Below the pieces are notes generated by a model. That model had not been told where the DNA came from. It saw only the letters and a program-made list of their open reading frames with translations, and searched no databases. Shown in pieces: positions 43,567 to 55,700 of a stretch of 64,000 nucleotides of DNA. How positions within the stretch are numbered: the stretch's first letter is position 1; the number at the start of each line of letters is the position of its first letter. Source of the stretch: Symsagittifera roscoffensis. Its lineage: Eukaryota > Xenacoelomorpha > Acoela > Convolutidae. The DNA lies in contig NC_087067.1 in NCBI RefSeq assembly GCF_963678635.1, forward strand, positions 40,878,379 to 40,942,378, given 5' to 3'. A program made the translations under genes and the position numbers.

Positions 43567-46500
43567 TCCCAGCGCATAAACTATATGAGTTTTCCTGAAT
43601 AGTGAAACACCTCAACCTCAAAAACATCACAAGAAAAGAACCGAACCCTACTTTTTGAAGCTGATCTTTCGCTGTTTTACTGCGCTTTTCGACTGATTGA
43701 AATTTAAATTACTTTTTTTTAGTTTGCAACAAGCACACTTTACGGCAGTATAAATTCAATTCCGTTTTATAACTGTTCTGCGAAAACTAAAAAACACAAA
43801 AATCTCACAAAAAGAGAGCAGGCTTTCGACATGGAAAAGACGGTGTTTCCTAGGCTACGTAGCCTTTTTTGGCGAGTTCCTGATGCACGGAGGGGGCTTT
43901 TTTCATGTGCGAAGGACTGAATGCGCGAAAATTCTCTACCAACAAACGCTCTCTGGCTGAATTTATTGCTTATTTTGTTATGAATAATGAATTCTGATAG
44001 CTTGACCTAATTTTCGCTCATTCGGTCCTTCGCGCATTCGGGATTCCCCCATGAAAGAAGGTTTGATTGGGCTAAAATTTTCCAATAACCAAGAAGGTTT
44101 GTTGTCGTTTTTTGGCACTTGGATATTCATTTTGGAAGCTTTAATTTAAATTGGAGATTTCACGGCTTTTGTAGTCTTTCATGTTCTTTTGGTCATGAAA
44201 TCTAACATGTGAAGGTATGTTGGAGCAAACTAAAAGGTTTCCATGCTCTGTGGATTTTTTCTCGGTCTTCTTTCTCGGCTTTTATTTCAGAATTGAAACT
44301 GTTTTCTTAGTCAATTTCACTTTCGGAAACTAACAAAAGTTCAATATAAAGCTATGATAACATAAGAGATTGAAATGTTAATTTTATATGTTAATAAGTG
44401 GTGAAAACATTCAAATATTTAGCATTTTAGTTTTTACAAGCACTCTTTGCCCCTCATAAAACCACTCGTGTACAAACCTCCCATTTTTTTCTCAGAAAAA
44501 GCCGAAGTTATTACAATGCATATTGATTGAAATTTAATACCAAAAAATTTATCCAAAAATGATTTTATGAGCAAATGATAATAATTTAAAAGCCATTTAA
44601 TACAATTTTTTAGCTGTTTTTTTTTACCTTGCTAAAATATTCAATTTTAAATTTGGTTAAACAAAATGTTTCTGGGCTACAGCAGATCATGGGGTAAAAA
44701 AAGGTACGGTGCACTGTCCAATAGTTTTCGTATTGTATATTAACAATTTTTCGGAGTAAATTGTGAAATCACGTTCAAAGTGTTCAGTTTGCGGATGTAA
44801 TTTAGTTTTTTTTTGGAAAAAGACGCCCGTTTTGAAGTTTAACAAAACAGATACATTAAAGTCTGTATCGCCATTTTTATATCCGAAAATGAATTCATGA
44901 TTAATGCAGACAAAATCTATATAATCAGATTTAACAAAAACACAGAATCATTAAAAAGTGTCTCTCAGCAAAATTAGGTCAAATTACATCGTACGGCATA
45001 AATTGCCGTTAATGTGATGTGTTACTTAACTGAAATCCTTATTTTTTCCCATCTTACTTTAAGTGGAATACTTTGTAGCAGGTAAAAACAAGAAAATGTC
45101 AGTCGTCTGAAACAACAAATGAACTGGGGAATGAAAGTCTGCTTCATGAATAAAAAGGTTACAGATGTTGAGATTTGCATTCGAAAAACAAAATACTCCC
45201 TGCAAAAATATTTTAAATAAAAAAAATTTTGCTCAAAAATTTTGATCTGCTTACTGAGAACACAAATCCTTTAACTAAATACAAAAAAAACAAGCTAAAA
45301 GTCGTGCAGAACCATAAAAAGACTTTATACAATAAATCGAAAAAAATAAGTACTGGTCAGGTTTGTGGAATTTACGCATCATATTGTTTGATTGCTATAA
45401 TATGTGCCAAGAAATGGAGTAGTTGATTTATGAGTTTGATACAAATAAGAAGAAAAACAAACTCGAAGTTGATAAATATTCAATACATTTTAATGAACAA
45501 AAAGAAATATATAACTCTCACATTTACCTTATAAACATTCATTATGATATTGTTTAGAAGTCACCCTGTGTTGAATTAATCTACTTAGCTGATTTGTAAA
45601 CTCTATCAAAAAGCATGTATTTTGCAAAAAGCAACTTCCGGGCTTACATGCTTGTCAAAAATTTTTAAAATTTTTTAAAAAATCCCGTCAAATTTATTGG
45701 TTTTTTCACAAATAATCATAAGAGCATGTGATAGGCAAAATTTTTCAGTTTGATCAAATTTACGCAATTAAAACGAAAAACCAGTCACACGCGGTCGTTA
45801 TCTGTTTTATTCAATATTTTCAACAAAGGGTAGATGTTAAAATTGAAAGTAAGATGAAAGTAAAATCAATAAGAAAACCTACTGTTTTTCAAATGAGGTA
45901 ATTCTCGTACTCGAGTTCGCACGTTTCTTAAACTCATGCTCGCATTCTATTTCAAGGTCACAATAATAACATGACCTCTGAACATGCTCAGCCATTCAAC
46001 ATATCTTGGCACAAAGCCGTAATCGCTGAGTAAGGTCGTCATGTTTTGTTGATTCTTTTACGAAAACTTCTTTTAAAAAGACTGTATTATGATCCAATTA
46101 GTTCTCTTTAAATAATTTTATTAACAGATTAACAAAGTTTCAGCCCTGTATTTTGCAGGCAGGGTTGAAATTTGATAAACCGTAAATGAAATTAAGGAAA
46201 TGAGCGGCTTTTCAGCGGTTTTTCAAAGCAAGATTTGAGCGGTTTGAGAGACTTGATCGGCTTTTCAGCGGGATCTCGACCCGGGTGATTTACTGCAAAA
46301 AAAAATTACGTTCAGCTGGCTACTTGATCTTTTGTTTTTTTTTGCTCCGTTGTTGTAAATAAACTAATCAAGCTTAGACATTGCATGCACTCGCATATCG
46401 TCGTTTGGCAGATGTCTGATCAGGGCTAGGTCAATTATACTTAATCGGGAATACTTTTCCCCGAAATTGTCCCACATTGAAGTAGACTAATGGGCTTTCA

Positions 46501-46704
46501 GACTCGATTTTTGAAACGAGTTCAAAACCTTTCGCTCAAACGAGTTGTAAAATTACCCCAATTGTTCGATCAAACGTTAATTATTTGATTTTTTTTGGAT
46601 ATAAATTGCATATCTAATTTGAATCTTTCTTACATACAATAGTAGTGATAGAACAAAAGAAGCATGACTTCGTTGGTGATTTTCAGAGTTTCTTCGTTCG
46701 AGTT
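43567..46704. other. Region between the two aquaporins
   Basis: 3.1 kb between convergent genes, holding their 3' UTRs and AT-rich non-coding DNA. Apart from the inverted repeat at 43.9-44.06 kb no element was recognised. The ORF at 45229-45426 is Lys-rich and probably fortuitous. Confidence 0.5.
43893..44066. mobile_element. Inverted-repeat (MITE-like) element downstream of aquaporin 1
   Basis: TGCGAAGGACTGAATGCGCG followed by AAAATTC near 43,908 is the imperfect reverse complement of the block GAATTTTCG-type 'aattttcgctcattcggtcc' 'ttcgcgcattcg' at about 44,010-44,042. Arms of about 30 bp enclose about 75 bp. CATGAAA/TTTCATG words extend the symmetry outward. No ORF. Confidence 0.6.
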
Positions 46705-49700
46705 TCATCCGTCATATTTACTGTCGGCTTTTCTATAATTCAACACCAGTCTCAAATCTTCATATTCGTCTTTCTGCCGTATGCCATGAACTAGCAAAGT
46801 GCTGTATACAAGAGCGGCGGCTACAGCACCCAAAAAGGGTCCCAGTGTATAGACCAAAAGAGAGATGTCATAATGGCTCATGATCATGGCCTGAGCTAGA
46901 GCTATGGCTGGGTTCATGCAGCATTTAGTGAGTGGCGAGATTGAGAGAAAGAGACCACTGACCACTAGACCGACAATAATTGGGGCGACACCCTGAAAAA
47001 ACACAAATTTAGCTAGCTAGGATAGCTAGTTGCGGTTTAAGTAGTACAGAACTTTTCGACCACAATAATAAAAAACAATCATAATCAAAGATAAACATTA
47101 TTTTAAAAAAAAATGTTTTACTTCTTAGATCCAATGGATCGTTTTATTGGTAAAGGTTTTATAAATGTACACCCTTTTTGCCATCCTCCAATAGCATTTC
47201 CTACCCACAACCCAGAAACTAACAGAAACAGTTTCTCAAAGTTTTTTGATTAAATCTGTTCTATTGAATCAAAGAAGCTCCTTTCAAAAAACTGACTCAT
47301 GCGGGAAAATAGAGTACAACAATATGCGCTTATAGAATATAAGCTTATCATCCAGTATAGACCCGTATGCTCGCTTTGCTTGGTCAAAATTAGACTAAAC
47401 AATGAAAATGTCAAGCCGGTTTTTCTCGACACTGAGAAAAACTTTTGGGATTTTTTTAATTGTTCCAATCACTGCTTAAATAAATTGAACATGACATCGA
47501 TCATATTCGCCCCAATGCAATAATTATTTTGGTACGTAACGTTCCTTTTTGTATCATTTGTTATTTGCCTCCGTGTATTTCTCCTACTTCTCTTCTGCAA
47601 GGGGGTGTTGCTAAAAAACCCACCGACTAAATCAAAACTTACCGCAAACTGTTTCCCTGCGATGGGATCGGTGACGAGAAGAAACACCAGACCCAACAAC
47701 ATAGTAGCCAGTATCTCGACGAAAAGACCCTGGGTGAAAGTGGACTTGGGGTTCAGTTCAAGTAGCCAGTTGGGGTGTCCTGTGCCGTCTAGGTGTCCCT
47801 GGCCCAAGATCCAGTCAGAGGGACAGAGCGCGCAGAGGGTCCCAGTGGCACAAAGAGCACCTGAAAAAAAAGCAATACCCGGGTTGCCCACCATAGAAGA
47901 TAATGTGCAACCATACACATCCATGCATGATTTGTATGGAAAATGACCAATCATACGTGGCACATACGTTTGTTTCAAAAACCCTCAAAATAGCTTTTGA
48001 ATTGATTAAATTAGTGAAAAAACGGTTTATCCTCCTTATGCAAGCTGTTGTTAAGATATGAAAAACTTTCACCATGCAACTAATATATGGTGCTACGTAT
48101 GGAAGAGATTTTTCAATAGTATACTAACAACTTAAAAACAATACTAACCATGATGTATTGACGTGTACTGGAATTTTTTGATGGGAAGAGGGAGTTTGAA
48201 TGTTTTGATCAATTAATTATAGGCCAAACAATTTGAATTTTTTGAGCTGTCGAAACTCCAAAATAACCGTTTTTGACAAAATTTTCAGCATCGCACCCTA
48301 ATTTTATTGGCGCTATCTAATAATTTTGTTTAAATCGCCTTTAAATTATTTTAGACTTATGAATTATGAATGACTGCCGTAAAATTGTTAGAAAAAGGAG
48401 ACACTTTGGAAAATTTGGCACCCCACAGTTGGAAAAAAAATAGGCGTTTTCCCACCCTCCCCTCCCCCTGGACGAGACGGCCATAGGTAACTTTGAAGAT
48501 AGTCATCTAAAAGGTCGTTGTTTGGAGAAATTTCGAACGCTTTTATTCAAAAGAAGAATTTCTCCCACTAAGCAACGTCAAAGCTCTCACTAAGCTGACT
48601 AAGTTATAGACCGCAATAAACTTTCTTCATAATTGGAGAAGACTTTTCAAAAACTGACCGATAAATTGAGCAACTGAGTAGAGCAAAACTTTGACCAAAT
48701 TAGTAGAACCAGTCAGCAGTTTGCAAACAGTCATCGCTGGGTTAATATGACTGCCTGAGGTCGGACCACAGAGGTAGATGGCTATTATCAGGGCTGAACA
48801 AATCGCTAGAGAGGTTGAAATCATCTGGTCCGGTCTAGCTTGTTCTGGATTCAAACCTACAAAAAGTACCAAACTTGAAGTTTTTGAGGCAAATGAACTC
48901 GATATAAGCTGAAAGAACGTGCCTTTGCCATTGTATTCAGCCAGGGGCAGATTTAGGGAGAAGTGGGGGAGGCACATTCTTTTCGCTCAGGGGTTCGAAC
49001 TCCTCGCCAACCAAAGGATCCCCGGGACAATGGATGTCATATTGGTCAAATGGATGAAATTGGTCGCGGAAAATGGATGTCATAAAATAATACCAGAGGG
49101 ATGTCATAAAACAAAACAACACCAACCATGTTGTTTTGTTTTATGACATCCCTCTGGTATTATTTTATGACATCCATTTTCCGCGACCAAACCAAAGATT
49201 TTTATAAAGGCGCCTTCGGCGTCAATATTTAATAATATTGAAGGGGAGCACGTGCCATAAAGGCAATTTTTCCAAAACTTCGCAATTTTTGTACTTTTTT
49301 TTATAAAAACTTGCCAACGGCGCAGAAAAATAGATTCTTTATGGTGTTCGAGGAGCGCTCGGAAAATCAATTTGATCGACCCAAAAAATTCTACAAAGTT
49401 TTCGAAACTTTTTGGAAATCCCCCGCTCGAAAAAATCCTAGATCCACCATTGTATTCAGGTTTTATGCCAATTTTTAACGGCATAATAATTATGTTCTCC
49501 TGCACTAAAAGAACTAGAACAATTGTTTGTTCGAAAAAAAATTTAGAAAATAAATCGATATACTAATTTATATCTCATTTGTGAATGCAAAGTAGTTTGG
49601 TTTATTGGTCATATTTAAAAAAAATACTATGATACAGATAAAGTTATTGATGATGTTAAGACGTTGGGCTACTAAAACTAACACTAGTTTAAGACTCGAT

Positions 49701-52700
49701 ACGATAATGGATCTCTATTAAACTAACTTCTATCTAACATTAGATTACAAGACGTTGGTTTAAGATAACTAAGCTAGATAAAAGATAGAAATCGTTACGA
49801 AGTTGAATTGAATATTAGTTTCAATAAAAACATACACTGACTAAAGCTCAATTGTGCCAAAAACTGATGCAGGTTTGGCAGCTTTCAAATCTAATTTAAG
49901 TTTAGAGCAAGAGCAACATAAAGATTAAAAGATCACCTTGAAGATAAAAGGTCAGTTTTGGCATTCCCCTCGAAAAACTAATATGCGGCAGTATGTGTTG
50001 TTAGAATTTACATTTAGTTTTCACCCACAAGTTGCGCCCAAAGCGCAAGGTCGCAAAACTGCCATAAAAGTATTACGCCCGAGGATGAGCCCAATGGGTA
50101 AAATCTTAGCACTCAGTGAGAAATTAAGGTCCGCGTAGACCAGGCACGAAACTGAAGGTTTAATGAACTAACTGAAACGAAAAAAAAATGATTATGGGCA
50201 CCAAAGATTGTGTTTGACCATAAAACGGAATGGTCCGAATAAACATCGAACCAAAGCCAAAGTAATTAACCCCGGATACAACACAACACTTTCTTGGTAG
50301 AGGAAAAGTTTTTGAGCGGCGATAACCCATTTCTTCCTGACTATCGAGTTATATAATTGGTGGTACCGTGGGTTGCTCAAGATTGGTGACGGTTGGATTC
50401 GGGTCGATGCGGCTTGAGGTGGGTTCTGCTCGTTTACTAGGTTCGGCTCCTCTTTCCGCAGTGTTCCATTTTCAATTATCGCTGGGTCTTGAACTGTGTT
50501 ATCCTGTAAATTTCTAAATCGTTCTAGTAAGTGGCTTAAGATCTTTGAGTAGTATAAGGTCGCTAGAGTTGTCATCCGAGCTTGTTTACATGACATATTT
50601 GCGAGTTTTATGTCTGATTTGTCTGGTGATAGTAGTCGGCTGGGTTGTCCCGACGGGATAAGATCTTGGTTACCCTCTAATCTAATAGAACATCTAAATC
50701 GTTTTCTCTCCTCTTCTTCCTCTCATAACAAAGTTTCCCTCGAACTATTCGTGGCTGCGTTTCCTCTAGCGATGTCTTTTTTTCGAATTTAGCCTGGAGG
50801 CTCCTTTTCTTTTGAATTGTCCTCGAGCTTTTAAATCCGATGTTTCTGGCTGGTTTCATCACTTTCCCAGGTGTTTCTGTGGCATACAAATTGATTAGTT
50901 GATTCTTCTTACGAGGGCTCGCGTTTTTCGTTTCTGTAGGTCTTTTCACTTTTGAGAGTTATTGCATGATCCGATTCCATTACGATTTCTTCTTCAAGTT
51001 CCTTATGGTATGATTCGTCCTTTTTTCTGTCTTGAACTTTTCATTAGGTAAGGGTCTTTCCCGATGGGTTAACATGAACGGGGTTGGCCATACCTAGAGC
51101 TTTTTGTTTCTCTGAGCGGAAAAAAATTTTCACTGGAGAGCCCGAGCTTGTTGGCACGCATCTGGTAGCGTTTGGAAGGTCGTCTGATGAGGAGGATTCG
51201 TCGTCCAAGTGACCGTCTTCTATATCATCAGAAGCGTCCCAGTCAAGTCGTCTGTTCCGGCACATTAGTTTTCTTCTTTTCTCTGTACTTAATAGCATTT
51301 TGTTCTAATCCAAGTTTTTTGAAGGTAAAAGATTTACCAGGTTGTGCCAAATAGTCTTTAGTTATCTACCGAAATGTGCTTCAAAAGGAGAACAGTTTAG
51401 TGATTGTTGAGTTACTTACACTCTTTAAACATCTAATTTTTTTCAGTTAGGGTTTTTCTAAAAAGGGTTTTTGTCTTTTCTTGAGCCATGATCATAAATT
51501 GTTCTCTGATTGTTCGAATCAAGAGTTCAACCATTCCTATAGCTCTGTGGTCAATCACTGGGCTGAAGATAACATTAACCTTTCCTGTTCTATATTTTCG
51601 ATGTAATCCGTGCAGAGTTGTACATTTTCTAAGAAAGTTTACGACGGATTTAGCAGATGTGCTAGATGTTTTTTGCGCCGAAGCGAATGTTGAGAATCGG
51701 TCTACGCACACGAGTATATGTATTATGTTCCCCAAGTTAAAGGTAGCGGGCCGTCAAAGTCTAACACTATTTCTTGATTTGGATCTACGGCCTATGGGAG
51801 CTTTCCGAGATCTTCGTGTTTTGAAAGAGGTTTCAAATTTTTACCTGCTTCAACGCTATCGATACAGCTCTTTCCGTGAACTTTTAATTGTTTCTTGCCA
51901 ACAGGGTTTCTCAGTAAATTTTCGGCCACCAGATGTAAAGGGTTGCCAAAATTTTTATTGCGAATTGGTCAGGATCAGCTTCATGTAGCCTATGTAGCAT
52001 ATTTTTCCTTCTAATCTATTTGATCGGACATTTTTAGGAACTGTATAATTATTTGAAAAATTGATTGCTTGGCAAAATTGAATAAAATCTTCTGTTCGCT
52101 AGTGAAAGTTTTGACACCCTGAGATTTTGGAATGCGTAAATAAAGTTCGCAAAAATGTCTGCAGCGTTCTCAATTCGCTTCTCACGTTCACATTCTTGTG
52201 TTGTCATGTCATTAGTCGATTGACCGATCCCATTGCAGTATTCAAAGTCATGTTTGTTGCCAAAATTTGTCGTTTATATGCAAATGAGAATATCTAGGTA
52301 TCAATTTTTCAAAGCCTAAAAAAGGGCCAACATGATTTACGGCGGCGATAACAAAACTGGCCCGATGGGTGTCTAGAAAGGTTGACCCCAAATCCCATTT
52401 ACTTAAATGGGAGAGGTTCGACTCTAAAATAATATGGTAAAATTTTATCTGCACAGCTGGTGGGGTGAGATTGGACTGTCTTCGTATCGCCTTTCACAGA
52501 CCTAGTAATGCTCTATGATCGGTAAGAATAGAAAAGTGTTTGCCCAAAAGTTAGTTGTCAAAATGGTCTAGTTCTCAAACTAAACCCAACAATTCGAGTT
52601 CGTTCGTGCTGCACTTTATTTCGGCAACACTGAGGAACCTACTCGCGAACGCTACCATTTTTCAGACTGCCCGTGGTCTTGCTCGAGGGAGGCACCTAAT

Positions 52701-55700
52701 CCTTAATGTAAAGCATCGCATTTTTTTCTTGTATCAAGTTTAATGTTGAAATGGTGGTTTGTTACCGTATTACAAAATTGCTTCTTGGTTTTCTCGAACG
52801 CAGCGAAAAGTACCTCCGACCAATTAAACTGTTTTTTTTGTTGCCTTAGTTCCCTAAACGGTGTAGATAAGGATGTTAAGTTTGGGATGAAGATATTGAT
52901 ATGGTTGATTGGGCCCATTAAAGATCTTATCTCCTTGATACATAGCGGTTCTTTCACGTTTCTAATTGCGTCCAAATTGGGATTAAAGGCGCAGTCCCCT
53001 TCGCGTCGATTTTGAATCCAACCACTCTATGTGCTAGGTCAAAAATTTAATTTTCCCCCATTATAGGGCTAGTCAATTGTCGTCCATAGTTTTTACAACG
53101 TCAAAAATTAATCTGCAGTGTTCTTTTGAGCTACCTACTGTCGCGATTGAAATTTTGTCTAAGTAACAGTGTGTATTGGGTAGTTTTTCCGTTAGAAGGT
53201 ACATAATACGTTGAAATTCATTCGGCACATCGGCTAATCTGTAAAATCCCGTTTTAAAACGGTATGAGCCTGTAACATCTCCTCCCACAATGTTAGAACT
53301 GCATTGGTCAATTGTTTTTTTTTTACTGTGGTATCTGACGGTATGCAAAACTTAGGCCGATAGATGAGAACCAGGTTTTTTTGTTTTCGTCGTGACCCCT
53401 TATTGATAAGGCGACGTTATCAATTAGTTCAAACAACTTGTGCATTCGATATCTGTTGCGAAATATTAGTTTGAGTAGTAGATATGAGTTAAGAGCCAGT
53501 TTAATTGACCCGGTTGGCTTTCATGAAGATGGGTGAAACAAAACAATCTTCTGAACATCTGGACAGTTGTTCAAAATGTCCCTCGCTAAGTAACTGACCA
53601 TTACATAATTTCACTTTCAGGAGTAGATGTATTGGTATACGCTTACCTTTACCTGTAATGGTTTTAACGGTTCGTTAAAATATGTCTTCACGATAATTTT
53701 TTTTGACCTCCCTGTTCTTTTCAAAAGTTCTGGAAATCGATTGGATATACAGTTTGAAATCACGTTTGAGTGGCGTGTCGAGAAGTTGGCAGGGTTGACT
53801 GTCAACTTAAATTTTTTTCCTGGTTTACTTCTATCCCGACGAGTGTTTTACCCGGGATCTTTCATGCGCCTGACACTGTGGGCAGAGCCTTCTTCTCTGA
53901 GACCTTCATTCCCAAATTCGGAAGGATGTCATTTATCAATAGGTTTCTTTCTGCCCCTTAAGTAATAAATAGTTGTTGATTTGTGGCGTCCCATCCCTTC
54001 GACTGTATCCGCACTCTGACAAATGCGATGATTTTTATAATGCTCCCAAAGCCTTGGTAATCTCATCAACTGCTGCTTTCTCTAGGAATATGTCTTTTAT
54101 AAGTACTTAGGCGAACACAATTTCTTGGGTTAGATAATCGTTGCACAATTTTTCTGGATTTCTACATTTCTCATATTCGTAATAAAGATATATCTGACTT
54201 ATTCGGTCTTTAATTCACCCACCCAGTTTGCAATTTTTTTGCCAGTTCTGAAAGGACTTTGTGAAATTTTTCTAATGACTCATGATCTTTATATATCTAC
54301 GACCAAACAATTTGTATCTTTAGTACGTCAAATTTGTAGTTATCGTGAATGTAGTTCTTAGTAATCCCCAAAATTCTGCAAAATTTATATCAAGTATTAT
54401 ATCAAGTACAGTCGTGATTTTAATTCCTTGTCGATGTCACCAATTTGTATGCCATTAAATTTTGCGTTGTGTTCCGCTTTCTTGCTTCTTGTAGGCTTGT
54501 AATGCTTGTTTGTATCGTTCTTCTTCTTCTGCCCGACGGTTTCTAGGACAGGGTATAATAATTCGGATCTCACCGGTGGATTAATTAGATCTTCGATATC
54601 CACGAATCTTTAGAGATAATTGTTACTTGAGTTTTTTCCGCCCATTTTCCCAGTTTTGAACGTTCTCGCTTAATGCGTTGTTCCAGAAGAACTCTAGACC
54701 TCGTAGGTTCGACTCGTTTCACTGAGCCATGTTATAAAATTACCATGATACAGATAAAAAAAATGATGATGTTAAGACGTTGGGGTACTTAAAGTAAGAC
54801 TAGTTTAGGACTAGATACGATAATGGATCTCTATTAAACTTACTAGATCCCCGGGACAATGGATGTCATATTGGTCAAATGGATGAAATTGGTCGCGGAA
54901 AATGGATGTCATAAAATAATACCAGAGGGATGTCATAAAACAAAACAACACCAACCATGTTGTTTTGTTTTATGACATCCCTCTGGTATTATTTTATGAC
55001 ATCCATTTTCCGCGACCAAACCAAAGATTTTTATAAAGGCGCCTTCGGCGTCAATATTTAAAAATATTGAAGGGGAGCACGTGCCATAAAGGCAATTTTT
55101 CCAAAACTTCGCAATTTTTGTACTTTTTTTTATAAAAACTTGCCAACGGCGCAGAAAAATAGATTCTTTATGGTGTTCGAGGAGCGCTCGGAAAATCAAT
55201 TTGATCGACCCAAAAAATTCTACAAAGTTTTCGAAACTTTTTGGAAATCCCCCGCTCGAAAAAATCCTAGATCCACCATTGTATTCAGGTTTTATGCCAA
55301 TTTTTAACGGCATAATAATTATGTTCTCCTGCACTAAAAGAACTAGAACAATTGTTTGTTCGAAAAAAAATTTAGAAAATAAATCGATATACTAATTTAT
55401 ATCTCATTTGTGAATGCAAAGTAGTTTGGTTTATTGGTCATATTTAAAAAAAATACTATGATACAGATAAAGTTATTGATGATGTTAAGACGTTGGGCTA
55501 CTAAAACTAACACTAGTTTAAGACTCGATACGATAATGGATCTCTATTAAACTAACTTCTATCTAACATTAGATTACAAGACGTTGGTTTAAGATAACTA
55601 AGCTAGATAAAAGATAGAAATCGTTACGAAGTTGAATTGAATATTAGTTTCAATAAAAACATACACTGACTAAAGCTCAATTGTGCCAAAAACTGATGCA

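Larger units (their letters stand above)
49018..54846. repeat. 5,829-bp tandem duplication, copy 1
   Basis: Starts inside the hAT-like element at ATCCCCGGGACAATGGATGT and runs through the left LTR and the interior of gypsy element 2, ending inside its right LTR (at TATTAAACTTACTAG). Repeated at 54847-60675 with an exact 5,829-bp offset. Only a few differences were seen (for example at 49,231 and 53,987), so the copy is very recent or an assembly duplicate. Confidence 0.9.

Noticed and set aside
48857..48977. Acceptor at 48,909 (TTCTTTCAG) as the start of aquaporin 2 exon 2
   Set aside because: It gives phase 0, whereas exon 1 ends in phase 1, and it would add a second helix-1-like stretch. 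The acceptor at 48,857 (TTTTTGTAG) gives phase 1 and normal spacing.
48985..49010. GGTTCGAACTCC, a tRNA B-box-like word
   Set aside because: No A box or cloverleaf around it; it belongs to the hAT-like MITE.
51488..51988. Plus-strand 166-aa ORF (repeated at 57,317-57,817)
   Set aside because: Antisense of the gypsy integrase region; no domain of its own.
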